Origin: Antitrichia curtipendula
Taxonomy: Eukaryota; Streptophyta; Bryopsida; Hypnales; Leucodontaceae
Reading direction: 5' to 3'
Assembly (NCBI GenBank): GCA_951230915.1
Contig: OX579641.1
Coordinates: 16,656,254 to 16,720,253, forward strand
Length of the DNA stretch: 64,000 nucleotides
Below are positions 24,583 through 35,117 of the stretch, in pieces. The first letter of the stretch is position 1. Every line of letters begins with the position of its first letter. The position numbers and the translations under genes were made by a program. Under the pieces are notes generated by a model. That model did not search any database. It worked only from the letters and a program-made list of their open reading frames with translations, and had not been told where the DNA came from.

Positions 24583-27500
24583 ATGGCGGTCCTGGGGACG
24601 CAGGGCTTGTCGCTCCTGAGCTCACATCCGCAAACACTACGGGCGCCGTCTTCATCTTCTTCACGCGTATCGTCCATTTCGAGCTTCTGTGGACTGCAAG
24701 TGAAGAAGGCCAATCCGGAAGGATTTTTCCAATTGACGAAATGTGCGGGGACGAGAACGCCCGTGGTGGCGGAGACGACGGAGAATTTCGACGAGGAAGA
24801 CGAAGTTGTGGTGAGCAGACGGGGTGTGCTGGCTGTGTCGACGGCGTTGCCGTTTGCGGGATTGTTGGCGAATGAGAATGTGGCGCTGGCGGAAGATACG
24901 ATCTCCAGCTGGGAGCAAGTGACGCTTCCCGTGAACCCGGGGGTTGTGCTTCTGGATATGGCGTTTGTGCCGGAGCAGCCGAACAGAGGTTTGTACCCCT
25001 TTCGCCGCTGACGTTTGGTGCTATTCTTGCTTCAATTCGGGACCAATTTGGATTCAATTCTGGTTCAATTCTATGAAATTTATACCTCATGGGAGTTTAC
25101 AACATTTGGGGTATGGAATTTTTTCACTTGTTGCGTGACATGATGAGGAATTCACATTATAAAGGTACAAATTCATGATACTGTCGTTGAGATATTTGTA
25201 CCTGGGAAGAGTCTCTCGTAGGTTTGATAGAGACAAGGAAATTACGATGAAATGCAGTACATTTGGAATCTTAAAATGTGCGCTACTGATACATTGTGGC
25301 ACTAGAGTACATTTGGAAGTTTAAAATGTGCGGTTCTGATACATAGTGGCGCTGAATTGTGGCTCAAATAGGGTCTCCTAGCTTACATTACGAAGTGGTG
25401 TGAGGGCATTGTTTGTGCATTTATGAATAGGGCTGTTTGCTGCGATTCTGTTTGCGGTTTCTGATTTTTTTGAATTTTTGGCAGTGCCACCCTGAATCGC
25501 TCTTGAGCATAGGTTAGGTTATTAGAATGGTAAATTTTTGTGTCTCTTCTTGTTGGCGAATGCGAGAGGCTCAACTAGTAGATGTGTGATTCGTGTGTTG
25601 TCTGGTCGATTTTCTGATTGGTTTAACCTAGAAAATTCATTTTCTTCTTTCGGCAGGGTTCTTGTTAGGGACACGGCAGACGTTATTGGAAACCAAGGAT
25701 GGAGGTATTTCATGGAATGCTCGCAGCATCCCATCTGCTGAAGACGAAGATTTCAATTACAGGTACAGAATAGAGTGTTTTCATAGCATTTCATACGTTC
25801 CAGGGTTCGAGAATCTTCCCATTGAATGTTGAAGAGATATGAATGCGGTGGTGGACGAAGGCACATTTTGACATTGTCCGAGGACTCTTGCAGGTTCAAC
25901 AGCATCAGCTTTCAAGGTCAGGAGGGATGGATCATTGGTAAGCCTGCCATTCTTCTCCACACCAGTGATGGCGGCGAGAATTGGGACCGCGTTCCCTTGA
26001 GTATTCGCCTCCCTGGAAATCCTGTAATTCCTCACCCTACCTGTACTGTGACTATTTCAAATGACTGGCAGCTCTCAACTTCCAATGTGTAGTTTCCAGT
26101 AGTAGTGTACAACATTTCTGTCAAATTATTGTCATTTGTAGGCTATAATGTGTATTTTCCAATAAGAGTAGCGGTATTCAGAATGTTCGCTCTGATGATT
26201 CTAAAGGTTCTTAAATTTTTTATTACAGGCCTGCTGTGCAGTTTCAAGTCTATGGGTGGACGTGTTTTTCTGACTATGGATCTGTGCAATGCAGGTTGTG
26301 ATTAGGGGCACAGGACCGCAGAGTGCAGAAATGGTGACCGACGAGGGTGCCATCTACATTACCTCTAACAGAGGCTACAATTGGAAGGCTGCTGTGGAAG
26401 AAACTGTTTCAGCCACATTGAATAGGTAAGATTCTGATAGATGGAGTGAGAGTTTCTGAGCTTGAGCTTCAGGATGTGCTTGTACTGTAGCACTGATTAG
26501 CCAGAGTGAGATGAGGAGGATATGAAAGGAATTTGAAAGTAAGGAAAGGGTCGTAGTAGTTTTGAGCCTTTACTCAAGAATGTTTGTTAAGAGTCCCTGT
26601 TCTGGCTGCAGAACTGTATCAAGTGGAATCAGTGGAGCTAGTTACTACACCGGCACTCTCAACACGGTGAACCGATCACCAGCTGGTGATTACGTGGCTG
26701 TTGTGAGCCGTGGAAACTTTTTCCTGACTTGGGAGCCTGGACAGGTAGGAACTTTGCTTCTTCTTTTTTATATATTTTTTATTTTATTTTATTTTTAAAA
26801 CTCAACATGTATTACATTTGGCCATTAGTACGTGGCATGCTTGGTAGTTTACCTTTCCGTTGCATCCACCTCTAAAGGACCAAGAAGCACAAATTGGGTC
26901 TCGTGTTTATTTGCAGTTTTGAGTATGTTATACGGAGGCTTGATGTTGTCCAATTTTATATATCTTGTTACCAACCCATGCAATGTTTCTCTCTGATTCT
27001 GGTGACAGAAAATTCGTCTCCTTCTGAGTTTTTTCTTTTCACAATATGATCAATCGAACTGATCAGAAACCATGAATCCTTGGTCTTTTACGAGTGTAGC
27101 ACTAGGTAATTTGGAAAGGACATGGCACCTTGGGCATGCATTTATTCGTGAGTTTTATTGTCGATGTTGCAGCCTTATTGGCAACCACACAATCGTGCAG
27201 CTGCTCGCCGTATTCAGAATATGGGATGGAGAGCAGATGGTGGCTTGTGGTTGCTCGTTCGTGGTGGTGGACTCTTCCTCGGCAGAGGCATTGGTGTAAG
27301 CATATCTCACCTAATGCGATGACGTTCGGGTAGATATGTAGGTCATGTAATAAAAGCAATTGAGCGTCAGGCAATTGAGCAATTTCACTTCAAATAGATT
27401 CACAAGGTGGTGCTTCCTTATTTAATATCTATCAGGAAACGAATCATTTTTTGTGTTTGTACTTTCATCCGCACTAAACAAGGTTTATAACGTTACAAAG

Positions 27501-28809
27501 CAATGGTAGCAAGGTGTCTTTGCGGATTATGCAGCAAAATCTTTAATTTATTCAGTGACATGAAGAAATTAACTAGTCAAGAAGATCATTTGCGCTTCAC
27601 TGTCAGATGCTCCTTCATGAAGGGATACTTGTCTGCTATGGCCCTTGACTGCACGAAGCTGGTGTATTTTCTGCAATTTACATGTCAGTCAAATTTTTTG
27701 GAGTCTGACCATCGTGGAATATTCTGTCTCTAGCTTAAGGGGATCCTTTTTTCCTTTTTGAAGAATATTTTATTGGAAATCTATAATTCCAGATGTTTAC
27801 CAAATCGTCCTTCTTCTAAGTCGTTGATGCTTTTACAGGTGACAGAGAATTTTGATGAGCAGAAAATTCCCAGCAGAGGGTTTGGCATTTTGGACGTTGG
27901 TTATCGGTCAAAGGTAAACATCGTGGCTTTGTTCAGCTGTACATCTTGTTTATCGTTATATGCTGACTCCTGCTTAGCAATTGAACACATCATGTTTCCT
28001 GATGTTGACCTTAATTCTCTCTTTTTACGACACCTTCAAAGAAGAAATTTCAGTGTACCCCTATTTCATTTTTATAATGGCTTCCTCTGCAGAATGAGGC
28101 CTGGGCTGCAGGAGGCAGCGGCATCCTCTTGAGGACCACAGATGGAGGAAAGTCATGGGTCCGGGACAGAGTTGCTGACCAAATCGCGGCCAACTTATAC
28201 GCTGTAAAGTATGTCCTCTTCGTCTCCTACCCAGTGTTTATTTTATATTACCATAGATGTGAAGCAAGTTTCTTCAATTATTTCCATAGTAATGTGGGTG
28301 GAAACAAGTTAACAGAGGTGATGCGAGTTAATAAAATGATGAGGAAGTTACGACACCACCTGATTTTTTCTCGTGTTAATTAATTTTTTCCAAGTACTCC
28401 CTCTGTTTCTGAAAAAGACCCGTGTTTCCTTTGTGTGTTACAAAGAAAACACCGGGTCTTTTTCAGAAACAGAGGGAGTAGTTTGTAATTCTTTACCTCA
28501 TTCTAAAACTTAGAAATTCCATTTGGAACAGCTAATAGTTTGATTATAGTGATTATGGTAACTTTCGAAACATCGATTTCTATCGTTCAAAAATGTAGAG
28601 CATGATTTCTATTGATTACCTTTCTTGAAGCTTCTTGCATGATTATTATTTCAACTCTAGATAAGGATGCAGACATTTTGTGGGCAGTCAGATGTTAATG
28701 TTGAAGTATCATAACTCACTGAAAGAGCAAACTTTGGTGGTGTAGGTTCATTGACAACAAAGGTTTCGTGCTGGGCAATGACGGCGTACTTCTGCGGTAT
28801 CTTGGCTGA
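24583..28809 (+). CDS. HCF136: HCF136 photosystem II assembly factor
   Basis: Nine exons: 24583-24988, 25657-25762, 25894-26023, 26295-26425, 26612-26744, 27173-27295, 27839-27913, 28093-28208, 28746-28809. They join in phase to 1284 nt, 427 residues (about 400 in Arabidopsis). HCF136 (Ycf48 in cyanobacteria) is a lumenal propeller protein that helps assemble the photosystem II reaction centre. The N-terminus has a Ser-rich plastid transit region, then a lumen-targeting signal with twin arginine ([11 protein letters not shown]79-R80), a hydrophobic stretch and an ALA cleavage site near 103, pointing to Tat import. Conserved blocks follow: [94 protein letters not shown], and [10 protein letters not shown] before the stop. 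Divergent from the PPR gene; its last intron holds a mini-transposon. Confidence 0.97.
28395..28480. mobile_element. Stowaway-like mini-MITE in the last HCF136 intron
   Basis: An 86-bp near-perfect hairpin bounded by TA on both sides. The arms start CTCCCTCTGTTTCTGAAAAA and pair over about 38 bp with one gap and one mismatch around a 7-nt loop. The CTCCCTCYGT terminus is the hallmark of Stowaway/Tc1-mariner MITEs in plants. It sits 187 bp after exon 8 and 266 bp before exon 9, so it should not touch splice sites. Confidence 0.85.
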
Positions 28810-29379
28810 TCAATACGTGTGTATCTAAATAGAATTTTTGCCGGAACGAGCCAACTAAGTGAAATTTAGTATTGAGCGCCGGGTTTTTTTTCCATTCTTT
28901 GTATCATGGTTGAATTTTGTTAATGCACTCAGGATACCATTTATCACCGTAGTGGAGAGAAGTCTTCAAAATATATTACAATAATAGTTCTTCTTGGTAA
29001 AACTAAGGACTACGATGCTATTTATGTTTCCTTGAGGCAGACGATCTCGAAAGGATGATTGTCTTGCAGCAACACGTAAGTTATGGACTGATTTTCGCAA
29101 CTCAATGAGTCTTCCAAGTCGAAAAGTATCTTGAATTTTATTGGTGTCAGTGCTTTCATCACCATGATCTTCTGAAGAAAAAGTGAAATGTATTCATCTC
29201 AAATACAAATCATGTCAGCATAAAGTGCCTATTTAAGAGCTGAAACTGAATTTGCAGAGGTGGGACTTCTTGAAATATTTTTCAGCAAATTTTACTTGAA
29301 AGACAAAAGGAGCATCTAATCAGGTTGAATTTACATCCTTGGTTGGCAATAGGTGGTTCTACCATATGGAGTAATCGAT
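28810..29379. other. HCF136 3' flank
   Basis: Should contain the 3' untranslated region of HCF136. No further gene or repeat is recognised. Confidence 0.5.
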
Positions 29380-29792
29380 TAAGGTGGTATGATCTAAAAA
29401 TGACCGGCCTTTTGAAATCAATCCTATAAAAAGATATTTAATGGAGATGACGTAGTTCTTAAATGAACCTCTTTAGCCATTGAAAAAATTGAGAAAAAAA
29501 TATTGTTTATCGCAAGAGCCAATCATTGGTCTTGATTTCCTCAATTCAATTTAGAAATTGCAAGTGGATGGTTTTTGGAAGACCTAGGGTCACAAATAGG
29601 TGCCTACAATAGAAAACTTTGAAAATTCATAGTTAATTTAAAAATGCTTCAAAAAATCTGAAATCACTTGTGTTACGTCCAGCATCTATTTTATTTCTTT
29701 GAAAAATGAGCTAAAAATATTTCTATTCATGCAAACCTATGAAAAAGGTGGACCAGACCTTAAAATGGTCGCTTTTGGAGTACACTACCTTA
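29380..29792 (+). mobile_element. MITE family A, copy 3 (TA-flanked)
   Basis: About 413 bp. Ends AGGTGGTATGATCTAAAAAT and, in reverse complement, AGGTAGTGTACTCCAAAAGC. TA is on both sides. The interior is collinear with copy 2 at 9600-10014 and includes CGCAAGAGCCAATCATTG, GGAAGACCTAGGGTCACAAA and TGAAAAATGAGCTAAAAATA. No coding capacity. Confidence 0.8.
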
Positions 29793-29795
29793 CTT

Positions 29796-30730
29796 CACAA
29801 AAAATGTACATATCATTAATTCATTCACTTATTCAATAAATGAGAGAAGTGTATGAGACTCACTATCACACTAACTTATCACGTCACAAGAGACAACTCA
29901 TCTAGGCTGTCACTTCAAAAAGGACTCCCCACACTCCCAACAATACTTTACTTAGTTCGCATACCCTCCTCAACAAACCAATTGAATGGCCAAAAATACT
30001 TTGATATAGATATGAAAATACATATAGAGTATACATGAATACATATACAATATTTGAAATATAGATGTAGACAATATATAGATACATGTACAAGATATGG
30101 TTGTTAATCATGTATCAATTGTTAATCTAGCATGTTCAAACAAAATACAGATACAGAGAAATCGATTACTTCACCCCCAAAAAAGACGTACCTATCATTT
30201 AATTCCTTCACTTATTCAATAAGTAAGTGAAGTGTATTAGACCCACTATCACACTAACTTATCACGTCACAAGAGACAACTCATCCCTGTCACCTCAAAA
30301 GGGACTCCCCACACTCCCCACACTCCCAGCACAACAGTACTTCACTTAGTTTGCATACCCTCCTCAACAAACCAAATGGCCAAAAATACTTTGATATGGA
30401 TATGGAAATACATATAAAGTATACGTGAATACTTGTACAATATTTGAAATCTAGATGTAGACAATATATAGATACATATATGGGATACGGCTGTTAATCC
30501 GTATCAATTGTTAATCTAGCATGTTCAAACAAAATACAGATACAGGGTAATCAGTTACTTCACAAAAAGAAAAAAAAAGACGTACCTATTGAATAAGTGA
30601 GTGAAGGGTGTGAGACATCACTATCACACTAACTTACCACGTCACAAGAGACAACTCATCACCGTCACCTCAAAAGGGACTCCCCCACACTCCCAGCAGT
30701 ACAGTACAGCACTTCACGACGTACCCCAAT
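29796..30730. repeat. Tandem repeat, about 380-bp unit, 2.4 copies
   Basis: Direct copies begin near 29796, 30171 and 30561 (spacing about 375 and 390 bp). Shared landmarks include CTATCACACTAACTTATCACG, CACAAGAGACAACTCATC, GGACTCCCCACACTCCC, GGCCAAAAATACTTTGATAT and ATTGTTAATCTAGCATGTTC. The third copy stops after the first 170 bases. Each unit starts with a degenerate inverted pair, TTCACTTATTCAATAARTGA. No coding capacity. It could be a local duplication or the internal array of an unrecognised element. Confidence 0.85.
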
Positions 30731-30900
30731 TGATGTATGTCATTCAAATTAGACTAAGTCTCTGTGTGAATATGTCACACTTCACCTAACCCTTTGTCTG
30801 TATTGAATGGTGTGGATCACCTCGAGCTTATGGGTACTGTACATCCTCTAGCTTAGCTCGCACTATATAGGCGCGCATTGCTTCATGGTGGAGTCATGGA

Positions 30901-30920
30901 GTGTGTGTGTGTGTGTGTGT
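30901..30920. repeat. (GT)10 microsatellite
   Basis: Ten uninterrupted GT units, just downstream of the TATA-like sequence of the unrecognised locus. Confidence 0.95.
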
Positions 30921-32412
30921 TAAGATTGAGATCTTGCAGAGCTCAAGCTGCATTTGTGTCTGTGTTGCTAGCTATCAGGTATGGTCACATTTCCATTGCA
31001 GAACTTGTGCAATCGTTTTCGCTATAACTTGTGTGTCTGGATGGATTGGTTGTCCTGGTGCAGCACTTGCGAGTTTAGTCTTGGTCGTTTATTGTGGCTA
31101 CAGGTCGGTTTCGGAAGTATTGTGTGGCAGTCGTAAGTGAATCATTCTTGACCTGTCGATCGAGTTCTTGAGCTTAGAATGCTGATTGATGTGCAGCTTT
31201 GGGTCATGCGCTGAGTGTGCTATTTCATTTCCGTAGTGCAAGGCCGGGTTAGCTCCCATGCAACAGGAAAAGTGTCCAGGTTCTGTCTTTGGGAAGTTGG
31301 CCATGACAAAACAGAGACCGAGCTCTTAAGCGCACAGAGAGTGCTTTGGACTTAATTACTGGTGTAAACAAAGGAATGTTAGCAGGATTTTGTGGGAAAT
31401 GTAAGCTTAATAGTGGATAGTACAACACATTTGGTGTCTTTCTTAGCCTCTCCAATGCTTATATGCACTGTTTTCAAGGAAGAGAATCAGTTGGCTCTAA
31501 CTCAAAGTTAACAAACCCGCAAGATAGAATCTGTACACGAAATTAGAATAATGGTCTAAAACAGTCTTTGCGATGTTGTGGCAAGAGAAGATGCACGAAG
31601 CATAAAGGGTTACTTGACTATGGAAAGAAGAAACCAAGGTCACTCTCTGGTGACTGTTTGGTATTTGAATGCTCCAATTGTTATTTGGCAACGAGGTCGA
31701 CATGTTGTTGTCTTTGATTTTCAGGCCAGATTGAAACGTAATCGGCCCTGATAAGGTGAGTGTTTCTCTTGCTGTTTATTTTCGACTGTTTTGGAGCCAT
31801 TTGGAAATATTCAGCAGAAGAAGACTTTGATTTGATTGCACCCCTCTTGTGATTTTGTCTGCCTTATGGATTCTTTTGACCCTCTTCGGTAATGGATAAT
31901 GAAGGTTATAGTCAGGACACTAGTTACGCCCAGTGTTCACAAATGTGACTGAATTTAGCCAAATTTCGATCAACTTTTTCCACTGCAACAGAAATATATG
32001 AATGACATTCCTTCGCTTGACAGCTATAACTTACTCCTGTGTGCAGAGAATATGAAGCATTTCACTTGTGTCAAAAAAATTGGGGTAGCAGTTAACATTA
32101 CCAAGAACTTGTTTCAGTCAGATTTGTGCCTACTGGCTTGTCATGGAGGAAAGGAAAAACTGAACAATAGCTGCTGTTGTAAGCCTCTTTGAATTCTTGA
32201 ATTGCCCAGAAAGGTGTGTGCCAAACTAAAAAAGCCAGGGTTTCAAATGTCAATCGCAGGTAGATTCAAGCAGCTTGAAAGCTGCAGCAGCTGAGTGATT
32301 CACAAACGAACTTGAACTCCACCATGAAGCGAGGAACGGGAGCCATTTCGGAGGCCTCCAAATCAAAGCGACAAGAGGTTTCCAACTTCAAGATGTTCTT
32401 GCACAGATACAG

Positions 32413-32491
32413 CACTTGGGAAGCATCTACTTTGTGAAGTCTTTCCCAAAGTCTTTCCCAAAGACTTCACAAAGTGGATGCTTCCTAAGTG
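32413..32491. repeat. Hairpin, about 38-bp arms
   Basis: CACTTGGGAAGCATCTACTT... on the left pairs with its reverse complement ending CTTCCTAAGTG on the right, with two mismatches and a short direct repeat (CTTTCCCAAAG) at the centre. It starts inside the coding-like piece that begins at 32323 and ends that frame. Confidence 0.75.
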
Positions 32492-33150
32492 TTGTCTTTG
32501 AGAGTGACTCTCAAGACCCAAAAAACAGCTGCATTGGTAGGTTAATGTAAAAACGCCTGCTGCACTATTCCACTTTTTTTGGTCAAACTTCGTGACCACT
32601 AATGATCCACTGGTATTGATGAAGTTATTGGTGCGAGCTCGTTTTTTTTGTTTCTTGTAGACACTCGGCAGACACAGTTTGTAAGAGAGAACGGTGACAA
32701 GATTGAACAATGGGTCATTCATCTTGTGGAAATTCCATACGCCCAGAGGAGAGGCCATGTTCAGTATGCCAATGCCTTAGGACTTCACCCTGGCTTCTAC
32801 CAACAACTAACAGCCTCCAGCATTGGACGGTCCAATCACCATCTCTAACTTGAGTAACTTGACAATTTGTAAGGTTTGGTTCTACTAATCTCAAACTTTA
32901 TATTCAAGATGCAAATAGTTTTATTATATATGAGACTCTTGCAAATCATAAGATTGCAAATCGTGATGTATTTATCATTGCAGTTTGTCCCTTCTTATTT
33001 ATTTTGGTTACAAATGAATGCTTTCTTTTCAATTGCGATCCATTTTAAGCTTTCCAACATTGGTTTGAATTCGTCTTTTCTTTTCTTGACACATTCAGGA
33101 ATTTCCAAAGGACTTCTTCATGAGAACCCATGGCAAGCAAGTTCAGGTTC

Positions 33151-33218
33151 CTATCAAATTCCAATTCCAAGGAATCCATGAATTGGAGACTTTTCATGGA
33201 TTCCTTGGAATTTGATAG
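33151..33218. repeat. Hairpin made from coding-like sequence
   Basis: CTATCAAATTCCA...AGGAATCCATGAA (33151-33182, with a 6-bp internal duplication) pairs with 33193-33218. The left arm continues the FPKDFFMRTHG frame; the right arm is its inverted copy, so the structure looks like a snap-back duplication of local sequence. Confidence 0.75.
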
Positions 33219-33480
33219 ATTGAGGGTACACTTACTAGCTTGTTACGGAATGGAGCAAATTTGTAACAGACAGTGGCTGTATGAACTTCAGTTTTCACTT
33301 CAGATCATGGAAAGACCAAGGTGGAGAATTTAATCAATCCATAATTTTGCTAGTTTGATTAATTTTCCCAAAATTCGGTAGCTTTTCAGTTAAACTAAAA
33401 TTTTGTTCCATGACTCCAGATTCATAGTTCGTAAACCACTTGCAGGAATTCCCCCGTACATTTGCGGGGAGGGTTCTGAG

Positions 33481-33528
33481 GCGTAATGCCTGATTGCGCA
33501 GGTTTTCTTGCGTAATTGGGCATTACGC
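33481..33528. repeat. Imperfect hairpin, 20-bp arms
   Basis: GCGTAATGCCTGATTGCGCA pairs with TGCGTAATTGGGCATTACGC (about 17 of 20 positions) across an 8-nt loop. Confidence 0.65.
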
Positions 33529-33616
33529 ATTACTCATCCAACTTTGATTTCTCATCCTCAATTTCTCATCCTTCTGTTCATGATTTGCGTCGGGTAATGG
33601 CTCCTCGTCGTTCGGC

Positions 33617-33671
33617 GTTTTGGGAAATAACAGGCCTCTCTGTCGGGCTTTGGCCTGTTATTTCCCAAAAC
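33617..33671. repeat. Perfect hairpin, 20-bp arms
   Basis: GTTTTGGGAAATAACAGGCC (33617-33636) and its exact reverse complement (33652-33671) flank a 15-nt loop. It is short for a plant microRNA precursor, but perfectly paired. Confidence 0.85.
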
Positions 33672-33938
33672 ACCCTCCTCCTCGGGCATTGCCCTATACA
33701 TAATACATTGGTGCTACAAAATTCTGAAAATCTAGACGCTCACTCAACCAGCAAGGGTCAAAACAATTTTGAAGTTCTAGTTTTTCATCAACACTCACAC
33801 TATTTGCAACCAACGACTCTTGTAATTTCTCTCTAATGTCTGTTAGACTCTTGTTCTTTTTGAATGGTTAGTAGTGTGAGGTTTTTTAGCTTCTCTTAGA
33901 AGCACATATTTGAAGCAAGACTTTTTTTTTGGACTTGT

Positions 33939-34080
33939 CACTACAAGAAAATGGGGGTATAAATGATTTGTCCACAATGACTGCACTGACAACAATGATT
34001 GCAAAATGACTGTTTTGTAGTCACTGTTATTGGTGCAGTCATTGTGGACAAGTCATTTATACCCCCATTTTCTTGTAGTG
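33939..34080. mobile_element. CACTA (En/Spm) mini-element
   Basis: A 142-bp non-autonomous element. It starts CACTACAAGAAAATGGGGGT and ends with the inverted copy ...CTTGTAGTG, with arms that pair over about 48 bp with one mismatch. A perfect 3-bp target duplication, TGT, lies at 33936-33938 and 34081-34083. CACTACAAGAAA is the standard plant CACTA terminus. No coding capacity. Confidence 0.93.
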
Positions 34081-34083
34081 TGT

Positions 34084-34936
34084 GTCCCCCCTGCTCGCTT
34101 CACTGGAGAGGCCAATTTTTGGAGGGACGAAGCTAGAGAGGTTAGTTTTTTGACAGTCTGGCGAAATTTCGCCCAAAAACAAAGCCTTGATTTGAAGTGC
34201 AGAATACTGTAAATGCTTAAAGGCTCTTTCTGGCCAATTCATAGTGGTTTGCTTCCACAAGACCAGAACTGATAGAACAGGCGCACACTAAGAATATGTG
34301 CAACAAAGATAACTTGAATGATTAAATAATTAAATAAGAAAATTCCTTGTGGGCACCCAAGCGGGTTCTCACTTTAACCTCTAAAAGCCCAAGGGGTTGG
34401 ACAAAACACAAATGTATTATAAAATATAATTTCTGTAATTTTTTTTGAAGTTTGTAACAAAGAAGATAATGTGAAGCATGAAAAGTAGAAAGTATCCGTA
34501 CAATTAAAATTATAAAATTATTTTTAGATTCTCTTTAGATATAGCTTCAAATAATCACCAAAAAATATAATTTCTATCTTTAGGATTTGAGTTGTTTTTT
34601 TATTGGTCAAAATTGCAGTTTCTATTGATTCGTAAAAAAATGCATGAGATCTAGAAATGAGAACATCAACACTTTTTTCAAATAGTAAATTTTTCAAAAC
34701 TAGCCAATTCTAAACACTTTGTGCTATTGCTCTTATAATTTTTGTTTGACCATAGCGATCTTACTTTTGAATATAAATATTGAAAGACAATCCAATCTTT
34801 TAGAAAATTTGAAAAAAAAAATTGAAAAAAAAAAATTTTTTGGCCCAAAAATTCTGCCCAAAGTTGGGCAACGACCAAAAAATGATCATTTGAACGCTTA
34901 GGGATTAAACACCCGGTGAGTTGGTTCCTGATTGAC
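34084..34936. other. AT-rich intergenic DNA
   Basis: No gene recognised. Contains A/T runs near 34800-34840. Confidence 0.5.
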
Positions 34937-35117
34937 TAAATGGGGAATGTCGTTAAAATGACAATCATTCTGCAACTTCGGCACTTTTACATGAAATCTT
35001 TACTTATCTTAGATGGTTTAGACTGTGAAGTCTAAAACCTATACCTATTTTAAATGGTTTAGTTTGCACGGTGTGAAAATGACATATAGAATATCACTAT
35101 TTTAATAAAATTTCCTA
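34937..35117. mobile_element. MITE family B, copy 3
   Basis: About 180 bp. Left GGGGAATGTCGTTAAAATGA, right in reverse complement TAGGAAATTTTATTAAAATA. Flanked by TA. It carries the same CTGCAACTTCGGCACTTTTA block, inverted, that copy 1 has near its right end. Confidence 0.7.

Larger units (their letters stand above)
30871..33336 (+). other. Unrecognised, possibly disrupted plus-strand locus
   Basis: Gene-like signals without a full gene. CTATATAGG at 30863 is TATA-like. Strong splice-like borders occur, for example CAG/GTCGG with GTAAGT at 31103-31133, and TTTTCAG/GCC with AAG/GTGAGT near 31724-31756. Coding-like pieces are MKRGTGAISEASKSKRQ (from 32323), RQTQFVRENGDKIEQWV and RGHVQYANALGLHPGF (32667-32812), and EFPKDFFMRTHGKQVQVPIK (33100-33159). 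They cannot be joined into one frame, and hairpins cut into two of them. The last piece faintly recalls a B3 DNA-binding domain, but not enough to name it. It could be a dead gene, gene fragments or a non-coding transcript. Confidence 0.3.

Noticed and set aside
24557..25090. 177-codon open frame on the minus strand opposite HCF136 exon 1
   Set aside because: It is the shadow of a GC-rich, stop-poor exon; the plus-strand frame matches HCF136 with correct splicing.
30901..30920. (GT)n run as a functional promoter element
   Set aside because: Plain microsatellite; nothing in the sequence ties it to regulation.
33100..33180. B3 DNA-binding domain from FPKDFFMRTHGKQVQVPIK
   Set aside because: Only a short faint likeness; the strand and core residues needed for a B3 call are not visible.
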